Shown here: piece after piece, positions 55,013 through 64,000 of the stretch | How positions within the stretch are numbered: position 1 is the stretch's first letter | How the letters are laid out: every line of letters starts with the position of its first letter | Assembly (NCBI GenBank): GCA_043228905.1 | Contig: JBHGNT010000002.1 | Coordinates: 7,812,001-7,876,000 of the forward strand | From: Azolla caroliniana | Lineage: Eukaryota; Polypodiophyta | Length of the DNA: 64,000 nt | Direction of reading: 5' to 3' | Notes under the pieces: generated by a model | The model's input: only the letters and a program-made list of their open reading frames with translations | Databases searched by the model: none | Told to the model about the DNA's origin: nothing | Program-made: the position numbers and the translations under genes

Positions 55013-55476
55013 ATAGGAAAGCAAAGTAGAAGATTTCGAACTGATAATGGTTTGGAATTTTGCGGAGGAGATTTTAACAGGTTTTGCGAGGCCGAAGGAA
55101 TTTCCAGACATCGCACAGTAGTTAAAACACCGCAGTAGAATGGCGTAGCTGAGTGCATGAACAGAACTCTTTTGGAGAGGGCTCATTGTATGCTTTCCAA
55201 TGTTAGGTTGTCCAAAGACTTTTGGGCTGAAGCAGTTTCCACGACATGTTTCATGGTGAATCGTTCACTGTCAACGGCAATTGAGTTCAAAACTCCTGAA
55301 GAGGTATGGTTCGGTAAACCTGTTGATTATTCAAATTTGAGAATATTTGGATGTCCTACTTATATGCATGTTAGTGAAGGAAAATTGGAGCCTCGAGCTA
55401 GAAAATGTATTTTTCTTGGTTATGCTTCTGGGGTGAAAGGATATAGGTTGTAGTGTCCTAATCCTAAATCACCTGC

Positions 55477-56896
55477 TCAACACTCACCCTCAAGCTCAAC
55501 CTGAGGTAGGGTCGTAGTGTCAACCTCTGTGGTAGCCGGTTCTTCCAACCGACTTCTCCTGGCGTCGCTTCGCCTTGCTCGCGCTCCTTGTCTGGTCCAG
55601 TTCCGTTTGCCGCGACACCTTTGGTTCTGCGCGCCTCGACCTTCGGCATGTTTGCTCAATAGGCCCATCTCAGCTCCTTCGCTGCTATGACTCCGGAGCT
55701 TGCCGATCCGTCGGTTCCACCGCGATGGCATCGACTTCCGTTGTGTCCGTGTCTCCTTGGCCTCTCGTTGATCCGGCTCATCCGGATCTGTCTGTTGATC
55801 CGAATCAGCTGTCTCCGACTCGTTCCAGCTCTTGTCTGAATCGGTATCCTCCGATTCGATTTTCAGTTTCAGGCCTCTCACCACATCGGACCACGTCCGG
55901 ATCTTGGCCTTCTTCGTGCTTCCCTTGGCTTCTTCAGCCGGTTTACCGAGGTCGAATTCTTCATTCAACTCCGCATCATGGCCATTACGATCGTGATGAC
56001 CTCCGTATAGCATGCACTTCTCTTCCTGAGTGTACACTTCTTCTTCACAACCGCTTACTCCGACCTGTTCGGATGTGCCGACTTCCTTCGTCGACTCGGC
56101 TTCATTTTTCTTCTTGTCTCCACCTCTACCGGTTCTTCTCTTACCTACGGGTTCAACAGTTTTTTTGCCTTTGCCCGCGGTAGAGTCTTTGCCCTTGCGT
56201 CTCCCCCTCAAGTGCGGCACGTTGAGATGCTGAACACCAAGCATTTCGGTAAAGTGTTGCAACTTGTCCGACCTGAGCGGCTTGGTGAAGATGTCGGCAA
56301 CTTGCCGATCCGTGTGAACATACCGTAGTTCAACTTCACCGCTTAGGACCCGCTCACGCACGAAGTGATAATGCACTTCTATGTGCTTTGTGCGAGCATG
56401 GAACACAGGGTTCTTGGCGAGCTGCATGCTACTGAGGTTATCGCAGTAGATCGGGATTGGGGTCGGTACCTCGATCCGCAAGTCTTGCAGCAGTCGCCGA
56501 AGCCAAATGGCTTCGCAGGTGGCAACGGTCGCGCCCCGATATTCCGCCTCAATGTTGGATAGAGCCACTGTTGGCTGCTTTTTGCTGCTCCACGCAACAA
56601 CCGCGCTCCCAAGAAGAAACATAAAGCCGGAAGTTGAGCGATGATCGGTTGCATCACCAGCCGAGTCGACATCCGTGTAGCTGACAAGCTCTTTGGTTAT
56701 ACCTTGCCGATATAAGAGCCCCTGGTCCTTAGTGCCGCTTACATACCTCAGTATTCGTTGCATGCATTGAAGGTGCTCCATGATCGGCTTCACATGAATT
56801 GGCTTACCACTCCGACCGGAGAGCTAATGTCGGGTCGGGTGATGGTAAAGTAGATCAGGCTTCCAACTATTTTTCGGAACCGTTTCTCATCGCAGG
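55477..56896 (-). pseudogene. Copia N: RT end, RNase H and C-terminal tail
   Basis: RNase H: MQRILRYVSGTKDQGLLY, YTDVDSAGDATDHRSTSGFMF, ALSNIEAEYRGATVATCEAIW, PIYCDNLSSMQLAKNPVFHAR, RQVADIFTKPL. An unbroken tail of about 240 residues follows in the same frame: Lys/Glu/Ser rich, with WSDVVRGLKLKIESEDTDS, stopping at 55477. A purine tract (CTTGAGGGTGAG) and TGTTGAG follow, but the 3' LTR is missing beyond seven bases, where copia T sequence starts. Confidence 0.85.
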
Positions 56897-57645
56897 TGAT
56901 AGTGTGTATAAGATAATAGATAGTTATACACTATATGAGGGCTTGACCAAACCGATTAGATGGAGTTGAAAATCATAATATATTATATAGCTCTAGATAA
57001 TTATGATTAGAGAGTATAACTCAAGAAACTAAGAAAAAAGATAGAGAAAGCGAGCAAGAAATAAGAATGTTCTGATATTCCAACATCAAGAGAATACAAA
57101 GGAGACAAACTCCACATTAAACTAAAACCAAAGACCTTCCTCTTCTAAGACACTTCCTCTTCCACAAAGACACTTCTTCCTAACACTCCTCATCCACTCT
57201 TTGGCCTTCACTCTTCGCCCCCCTCCTCACTAATATCACTTCTTCTTTTATAACCTTCCTCTTCTTATCCGCGTTCATGCTATTTTTAGAAGCTTTTTAT
57301 CTCCCTATTTTTAGCTATGACACATCGACCTTCTAATCGTCATATCTCCCTCATCCGATATCCAAATTAAGCGATTTAAAAAGCTATAGAAAGCTCTTTT
57401 TACAAGCTTTCTAATCCATATTTAAACGTGATATTTGGATAAACAACGAGGGAGTTATGACCATTCTATTTTTACTGTTTTTTATAGTCTGCGTTTTCTC
57501 TTTTTACTTTTTTCTTGGTCTCGTACTTTTACTTTTGACTTCTTCCCTAAGCTCTTAGTTCGTGTTCTTATCCTCCAAATGTGAATTATCCATACTTTAT
57601 ATCCATCTAGTGTTCAATGGTTTGAATTCAAAAAACACTTTCACA
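56897..57645 (-). repeat. 3' LTR of D1
   Basis: TGTGAAAGTG at 57645 to the end at 56897 (minus ...CACTATCA). TATAAAAGA at about 57245-57253. Confidence 0.95.
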
Positions 57646-57668
57646 TTTAGCTCCCCCCCCCCCCTTGC
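57646..57668 (-). other. Polypurine tract of D1
   Basis: Minus strand has a run of 12 G and GAGCTAAA immediately before the 3' LTR, the usual primer for plus-strand synthesis. Confidence 0.8.
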
Positions 57669-57903
57669 TTGTTGAGCGAACCATTTATGGTGAGCCGAAG
57701 ATAAAAAGAATAAAAAAAACTCCTTCGCCTTATGGTAGGCTATAGACAAAGAAGGAGAGAAGAAAAAGAAACAAACTATGTGAGTAAAACCCCCGCTAGT
57801 CGGTAGGAAAAACCTCACACTCCTAGACACACCCACACACACATTGACAATTCCATCATCATCTTTCTCCTTGTCAACACAAAGAAAGAGGTTACCACAA
57901 TCA

Positions 57904-60003
57904 TTATGTCTTCGTTAACTCTCCAAAGACTAGTAGGGCCATGGGATACATCACTCTTGATAGCAGTAAGCATGTCAACATATAAATGAATCTTTCGAGC
58001 GAGCGCACCTTTTGCACAAATACTTTCAAAGCTTCAAGACTTGTCGGAATTGTCATCTTTGTAATTATGTTAATCTTTGAATCATCCACATGAAATCCTT
58101 TTTGGCACAACATATTGTCCACACTACCTTGTTTTGTATAAACAACCATTTTATCGACAATCTCATCTCGAGAAGGAAGTGAAAATTCATCTCGTTTGGT
58201 CGAATCATTCAAGGGTTTGAAATTGATCTCATTCTTCTTTGGAACCAAAACTATAGGTGACACACACCTCAAATCTTCCATCTTATAATTGGAACTTTCT
58301 TGTAACCATGCGTTGAACTCTTGCATAAATTCTTCCTTTTGTTCAACACTCAATTGCCGAAGCTTTGGGGAAATTGATACACTTTCCTTCAAGTTGATGT
58401 GGTATTTGTTGCAAGCTTCTCCTCTTATTCCAAAACACTTGATGAACACATCCTCCACTATGCTTGTGCAATGCACCACTCCACTATCTACTACAACCAC
58501 CCTTGTTGAAGATGACCTACTAATAGGAATTCCTACTTTGTTTACTACAAATTCAGAAATCAAGCTTACCCTAGCACCACTATCACCCAAGGCATCTTTG
58601 ATGTGAACCCCTTTGATGGAGACAGGGATGATTGGACGTATGTCCTTTCGATCTTCTACTCGCATGATCCCCACGTAATGCACGGTCTTTTGACTTTGGC
58701 AAATACTCACAAGCCTCCCCCACTCATTTTGTAATGTGGATGATAATTGGAGAAGTTGCGGCCATGTTATCCTTGGTCCACTCGATATCAATTCATGCTT
58801 CCGATTGAAAGATTCTACACCTTCTCCCATAGGAATATCCTCCATCTTTATCTTCCTTCTAGAGTGTCTCCTTCTCAATTTGTCCTCTTTCTCATTCTCC
58901 TTAGACTTCTTCTTTTGTCTTGAGTCACTAGATTCTCCTTCAACTTCTTTCTCCTTTTGCGAGGCTCTTGTCCTTTTCACAAGAGCTACTTCACAAGCAC
59001 TATCACTATCATCAATAAAATTAAGAAGATTCACATTATGAGGAATTGTAGGAACCTGAGTCATTGGAAGTGTTATGGATTCGCCTCCTTCGACTCCATT
59101 GTTGATAGGTCGTTGTCCATTCCGTTGCACTTCATACATGTCTCTTTCCATACCTCTTTGTTGTCGATGAGGACATCTTGTTGAGTGTCCCTCCTCTTGA
59201 CAAGAATAACAAATTACACCTTGATGCCCTCTAGAGCCACCACCATCGGGAATAGTGTTGCGAATTGCTTGGGATTGTTGCAAGTGGGCCATCACTTCAT
59301 CAAAGCGCCGATTCACCAACGCCATTGTATCTTGTTCACTCTTCACTTGTTCCACTTCTTGAGATATACTTGTTGGGTTTATTGTTGTGGTGGTATACAC
59401 ATTTGGAGACACTTGTCCACCATGCACAATTGAAGATAAGGCTTGAAAGTTGGCACGAGGCATCAAATTTGCACCCAAAGCCGTCATTTGGGGATCCCCC
59501 ATGGAACTCATCATCTTCACTTGTCGATCATAATCTTGACAAACTTGGAGAAGAGCTTGAAAAGTCGTTGGATCCTTCAAGCTTGCCTCCAAACGGAAAT
59601 GCATATCAAGGCCCACCTTAAATTGTTCTATCTTAAACCACTCGTCTTCGGTGCCACCACGAAGACGAATCCACGTCGTCCACAATTCTTGGAAATTTCG
59701 TTCATACTCTAAAAAACCAAAAGGTGATTCCATCTTTAGTTGAAAAAGCTCCTCCCTTACCTCAGTTGCACTTTTCCATTGAATATATCTTGTACGAAAT
59801 TGATGCACCAATAATTGATATTCTCCTTGTTCATTTTGCGGAAGAGAGTCATACCAATCTCGAGCACGACCATAGAATGTAGCTACCAACAAGGGCAACT
59901 TTTCGTTGTCGGTGATGCGTCCAATAGATATGGCATGATGCTTAAAGCATGCCAAAAAGGCACCAGCATCTTGTGTTCTTTCACCCGAAAATGCAAATTG
60001 CAT
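57904..60003 (-). CDS. Gag-protease-RT remnant ORF of D1
   Basis: Open for 699 codons from the ATG at 60003 (MQFAFSGERTQDAGAFLACF); the frame is open further upstream through the primer site into the LTR, so this start is chosen as the first ATG past the primer site. Capsid region 1-170 (GRARDWYDSLPQN). Zinc knuckle at about 265-276 is CYSCQEEGHSTRC, one residue shorter than CX2CX4HX4C. A Lys/Glu stretch covers 345-390. Retropepsin motif GDSGARVSLIS is at about 473-483. The RT start SPIVLVPKKN is at about 582, but it jumps to the RT end (GFHVDDSKINII, about 636). Fingers/palm with the catalytic box are deleted. The product could assemble particles but not copy or integrate. Confidence 0.9.
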   Translation of the reverse strand: MQFAFSGERTQDAGAFLACFKHHAISIGRITDNEKLPLLVATFYGRARDWYDSLPQNEQGEYQLLVHQFRTRYIQWKSATEVREELFQLKMESPFGFLEYERNFQELWTTWIRLRGGTEDEWFKIEQFKVGLDMHFRLEASLKDPTTFQALLQVCQDYDRQVKMMSSMGDPQMTALGANLMPRANFQALSSIVHGGQVSPNVYTTTTINPTSISQEVEQVKSEQDTMALVNRRFDEVMAHLQQSQAIRNTIPDGGGSRGHQGVICYSCQEEGHSTRCPHRQQRGMERDMYEVQRNGQRPINNGVEGGESITLPMTQVPTIPHNVNLLNFIDDSDSACEVALVKRTRASQKEKEVEGESSDSRQKKKSKENEKEDKLRRRHSRRKIKMEDIPMGEGVESFNRKHELISSGPRITWPQLLQLSSTLQNEWGRLVSICQSQKTVHYVGIMRVEDRKDIRPIIPVSIKGVHIKDALGDSGARVSLISEFVVNKVGIPISRSSSTRVVVVDSGVVHCTSIVEDVFIKCFGIRGEACNKYHINLKESVSISPKLRQLSVEQKEEFMQEFNAWLQESSNYKMEDLRCVSPIVLVPKKNEINFKPLNDSTKRDEFSLPSRDEIVDKMVVYTKQGSVDNMLCQKGFHVDDSKINIITKMTIPTSLEALKVFVQKVRSLERFIYMLTCLLLSRVMYPMALLVFGELTKT

Positions 60004-60070
60004 AGCTAAGTTAATGTAATATAGTAACACAATTAAATGATAACTTCTCTTCCTATACGGAAAGGATCGA

Positions 60071-60088
60071 CCCTCCCTGGAGCGCCAA
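60071..60088 (-). other. Primer-binding site of D1
   Basis: Minus TTGGCGCTCCAGGGAGGG, starting three bases after the LTR end. tRNA not assigned. Confidence 0.7.
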
Positions 60089-60091
60089 AAA

Positions 60092-60840
60092 TGATAGGGT
60101 GTATAAGATAATAGATAGTTATACACTATATGAGGGCTTGACCAAACCGATTAGATGGAGTTGAAAATCATAATATATTATATAGCTCTAGATAATTATG
60201 ATTAGAGAGTATAACTCAAGAAACTAAGAAAAAAGATAGAGAAAGCGAGCAAGAAATAAGAATGTTCTGATATTCCAACATCAAGAGAATACAAAGGAGA
60301 CAAACTCCACATTAAACTAAAACCAAAGACCTTCCTCTTCTAAGACACTTCCTCTTCCACAAAGACACTTCTTCCTAACACTCCTCATCCACTCTTTGGC
60401 CTTCACTCTTCGCCCCCCTCCTCACTAATATCACTTCTTCTTTTATAACCTTCCTCTTCTTATCCGCGTTCATGCTATTTTTAGAAGCTTTTTATCTCCC
60501 TATTTTTAGCTATGACACATCGACCTTCTAATCGTCATATCTCCCTCATCCGATATCCAAATTAAGCGATTTAAAAAGCTATAGAAAGCTCTTTTTACAA
60601 GCTTTCTAATCCATATTTAAACGTGATATTTGGATAAACAACGAGGGAGTTATGACCATTCTATTTTTACTGTTTTTTATAGTCTGCGTTTTCTCTTTTT
60701 ACTTTTTTCTTGGTCTCGTACTTTTACTTTTGACTTCTTCCCTAAGCTCTTAGTTCGTGTTCTTATCCTCCAAATGTGAATTATCCATACTTTATATCCA
60801 TCTAGTGTTCAATGGTTTGAATTCAAAAAACACTTTCACA
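60092..60840 (-). repeat. 5' LTR of D1
   Basis: Same ends and length as the 3' LTR. TATAAAAGA at about 60440-60448 is the likely promoter. Confidence 0.95.
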
Positions 60841-63800
60841 GCAGGCTGGTCCGGAGTTGGGACAGATCATCTGATTCCGATCCAGCGGTGTGGAGACAGG
60901 TCGACATTCCGTCATGCTGAACTTGTACAGTATATTCAACACATAATGGCGTTGAGAAAGCAATATACCGTTGGGGGTGCCGATCACCTCGATCCCCAAA
61001 AAATAATGAAGGTCCCCCAAGTCCTTCATATCGAATGCGTCTGACAACTAGGACTTGACGTGGTTGATTTCCGGAAGACCTATGCCGGTGATGACTAAAT
61101 CATCAACATAGAGTAAGATACACACCAAACCGTTTGAGCCTTGACGGATGAACAGGGAAGAGTCCGACTTAGAGGCAACAAAGCCCATCTTTCACAACCG
61201 GTGCTTGATCTTAGCATTCCAAGCACGGGGGGCTTGCTTCAAGCCGTACAACGACTTCCTCAGCCGGCTTACCGCCGACTTGTTCACCTCCAACTGAAAT
61301 CCGGGGTGCTGAGTCATAAAGACTTCTTCTTCAAGATGTCCTTGAAGGAAGGCATTCTTCACATCCATTTGATGAAGATGCCACCTCCCTGCCGCAACAA
61401 CCGATAGTACCACACGAACCGTCATCATCTTCGCGACAGGAGCGAAGGTCTCGTCGTAGTCGATTCCATGGGTCTGCGCATATCCCTTCGCCACTAGCCG
61501 GGCCTTGTACCGGTTAACTGTACCGTCTGCATTGTACTTTACCTTGTACACCCACTTGCATCCGATCGGTTTACAGTGACGGGGAGGGTCAACCAGGTCC
61601 CAAGTTCCGTTGGCATCCAGTGCCCGCATTTCTTCCTCCATAGCAGCACGCCAATTTGCGTCCTTTGCCTTCGGGCTCACGCACTTCCGCGACCTTGGTC
61701 ATGTACGCATAATGATGCGCCATGTACTCGTTATACCGTACCGTTTAACGGGATCCTTCTGGCAGGTGGATCGGCGTAACTCACCGTTACTTGGTATGAG
61801 ACCCTTCTTGGCCAGTTCGGTCTTCGTTCCCGAAGATTTGCCTATGTCCTTGCCGAAGTCAGATCTGCACCGATCTGACTCATCATTGCCGGTCTCGAAT
61901 TCCGGCATCTTCTGCTTCCCTTTCTCTTTGCATGTGAACCGGGTCCTCGGTTCCTTGCGTGGGGAGAGCACGACAGAGTCTCCACTACTCGCCATCTCAT
62001 CATCCGACTGGTTGGAATGATCCAGTCTCTCATTCGGTCCGCTTAACCGGAATGATTCCGGACTCTCATCTTGAGTCCCGAGTTCATCTTCCTCTACCTG
62101 GGCCGGTGCAGGCTCACTAGCCCCATCCTCCGACATTGGGTCGGAATCGAAAGTCGGAGTTGAATACCACGATGCCGATTCATCAAACTCGACATCTCGG
62201 CTGACTCGGACCTGCTTCGTCCGGGGGTTATAACACTTATTACCCTTTTGCTCTTGAGCATAGCCGATTAGGATGCATTTTTCCGATTTTGCATCCAGCT
62301 TTCTCCGTTTCTCATCTGGCACATGTACATAGGCTATGCTGCCAAATATCCGAAGGTGTCTCAAATTTGGCTTGCGCCCGAAATACAGCTCGTGAGCTGA
62401 CACCTTGTCCCCGATCCGGTTCTGGATGTAAACGGTAGTTTGGACCGCCTCTGCCCAGTAGAACTTGGGCATGCTCTTTTCCTCCAGCATTGCCCTAGCC
62501 GCCTCAATCAGCGACCAATTCTTCCTTTCTGTTGCGGTGTGTATCTGCAACTGAATTCTCGCTAAATTCCTTTTTGTTGCAGATAGCTGTTGAATTGGCT
62601 GGAAAAGTACTCTTTTCCGCCATCTGACCATAGGCATTTGATCTTCCTCTCCGATTCTTGTTCCACCATCTTCTGGAGGCTCCGGAAACACTCGAAGACT
62701 TCGCTCTTCCGCTCAATGAGGTAGATCCACGTATGCCGTGTGTAGTCGTCGATGAAGGAGACGAAATATCGACTCCCGCCAATGCTAAACATTTTGTGCC
62801 GGTCCCCACACATCCGAATGGATAAGATCGAGCTTGTTACGGCTTCGATTTCTTTTGGAGGGGAATGGAAGCCAGTGTTGCTTCCTGAGTTGGTAGGCTT
62901 CATAAATCTGGGCTCTCCGGCCGCTAAACTTCGGCAAACCGAAAACGACTTGTTCCGTTTCCAGGTCTTGAAGCCTTCGGTAGTTGACGTGGCCAATCCG
63001 CTAGTGCCACAGGTCAATATCCGACTCGACCTTCTGTCCTTTGGCGAACAGTGCGGTGCCGACATCATTGGTGTTGAGGATAAACATCCTCCCATCTCTG
63101 CGCCCTTGCGCAATAACTTCGCCCTCATCCTCAATGAAGCACACGAGGTGCGTAAACCGCACCTGCATCCCCTGATCGACGATTTGTCCGACCGACACCA
63201 GGTTCTTCGTGATCGTCGGAACATGTAATACATTCATCTGCTTCCCCCTCTGTCCGACGTGGCTTAAAGGGACTTCTCCAACGTGCACGATCGGGTGGGG
63301 AGTGTCGTCTCCGGTTTCGACAACTCCTAATTGATCCGGCTTCTCCAAGAAAGAGAACCACTCCCCGTGGCTCGTCATGTGGTTCGATGCGCCGGAGTCA
63401 ACGTACCACACTTCCTCCGATTTGGAGGTGGTCTTCTTCATAGAGTTTTCCTTGTGCTTCACCACCAAGGCTGGCCCCTTACCGTTCTTGGATCCTCCCG
63501 ATCCGTTTGCGTAGTGCGAGCTTTGCCGGTCTTCCTTACCGGTCTTGCCGGATTCGGATTTGTCCGAATCGGCACGCTTTCTCCAGCACTCGCTTTCCCT
63601 GTGGCCCTTTTTGCCACAGTACTAGCATTCCGTAGTGGATTTGTCTTGCCGGCCTCCGGCACCACCTTGACTCCCCCTGCTTGTGGAAGTCCCGGAACTG
63701 TTGTCGGCACATTCACTGTGCCTTCATTCCTGCTCTTGTCGGCCGCCTCCATTGCATGCCGACCTGCCTCGTCCACCACGCTCGTGGAACCGATCTGCTC

Positions 63801-64000
63801 CCGTGTACAACATCCGGCTGTCTAGGGATGCACTCGTAGATGCACCGGCGTGGTTCTCCTCTACAAAGAGCATCAACTGTAAGTCGAAAAATGAGAGCGT
63901 ATTCTCCCTTGTACAAACCGCAGTCCGAAAATCTCCGAACTTGGATGCCAGGCCTCCAAGACAGACCTGCACCATCTCGTCTTCCGGTACGGTGACGTTA
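60841..64000 (-). pseudogene. Copia N: gag end, protease, integrase, RT (runs off the right edge)
   Basis: Minus strand: gag DEMVQVCLGGLASKFGDF near 63950; a zinc knuckle CxYCGKKGHRESEC, the x being a stop, near 63610; protease YVDSGASNHMTSHGEW near 63390; pre-integrase and integrase (YFVSFIDDYTRHTWIYLIERK near 62730, FYWAEAVQTTVYIQNRIGDK near 62450); a linker; RT IGCKWVYKVKYNADGTVNRYK near 61530; and YVDDLV intact near 61105. Several frameshifts and stops. D1 sits between GPAC and the next RT codons. Same lineage as C1 and E. Confidence 0.85.

Larger units (their letters stand above)
53336..55457 (+). pseudogene. Integrase of copia T, split by LTRs A2 and B2
   Basis: 53336-53545 has TRGSLDYIHSYLWGPAPVPSK and TFIHDFSRKVWIYFLKHKSD; the usual Asp residues in HSDLWGP and FIDD are Tyr and His. 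55013-55457 continues with FRTDNGLEFCGGDFNRFCEAE, NGVAECMNRTLLERAHCMLS and FGCPTYMHVSEGKLEPRARK. It ends at GVKGYRL and CPNPKSP, where copia N begins. Confidence 0.85.
56897..60840 (-). mobile_element. Complete young non-autonomous gypsy element D1
   Basis: 3944 bp with two 749-bp LTRs (56897-57645, 60092-60840). I find one difference between them (T/G at about 56903/60098). The target duplication GCAGG is perfect (56892-56896, 60841-60845), and removing the element restores the copia N reading frame. The internal region is only 2446 bp. It codes gag and protease but only the edges of RT, with no RNase H or integrase. Primer site and purine tract are present. Confidence 0.95.

Overview
This window is a nest of transposable elements from a plant nuclear genome. 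Evidence for a plant: copia and gypsy retroelements of several lineages, initiator-Met-type primer sites on the copia elements, polyadenylation-style AATAAA signals, and degenerate TTTAGGG (plant-type telomere) repeats. The mix (a chromodomain gypsy lineage, a copia lineage with a long C-terminal tail, a Penelope-like reverse transcriptase) makes a non-seed plant (fern, lycophyte or bryophyte) my guess, but that is inference. Only one plausible host gene is visible: a small predicted two-helix membrane protein at 48721-49470.

Layout, left to right. 1-3307: 5' part of gypsy element B1 (minus), with solo LTR A1 in its protease. 3308-5819: element A3 (minus), whose internal region is not gag-pol. 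5820-8170: gypsy reverse transcriptase and chromodomain-integrase remnants (J, G1). 8171-18698: copia I, split by the 8.7-kb gypsy element H, which carries an extra coiled-coil gene between integrase and 3' LTR. 18696-21457: two LTRs of family L, an internal region with unrecognised gene-like fragments, and two pieces of a copia gag. 21458-24338: 3' half of copia E1. 24456-30588: a solo LTR (D2) split by the complete copia element C1 (24790-30277, TSD AAATC). 30589-34794: copia E2 (minus) with a Penelope-like insertion at 32316-33380. 35131-43328: full-length gypsy F inside the E2 LTR (TSD CCAG). 43401-44647: copia K gag and LTR. 44648-47119: gypsy G2 and an alternating-orientation LTR array. 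47120-51259: tandem repeats, the host-like gene and a copia RNase H remnant. 51260-51980: LTR L3 preceded by a second copy of the coiled-coil ORF. 52100-55457: copia T split by nested LTRs A2 and B2. 55458-64000: copia N (minus) split by complete, very young, non-autonomous gypsy element D1 (56897-60840, TSD GCAGG).

Most coding regions are decayed by stops, frameshifts or lost catalytic residues. The exception is D1, whose 699-codon ORF is open and whose two 749-bp LTRs differ at one base that I could find. The most interesting signals are: the accessory coiled-coil ORF found in two divergent copies (H and beside L3); the Penelope-like fragment with a 25-bp target duplication and telomere-like repeats downstream of its ORF; the D1 element, which must have moved using proteins supplied in trans; and a gypsy group (B, F, and by LTR and primer site A3) with a DHGS protease motif, an unusual primer site and 4-bp target duplications. 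All alignments and counts were done by eye.
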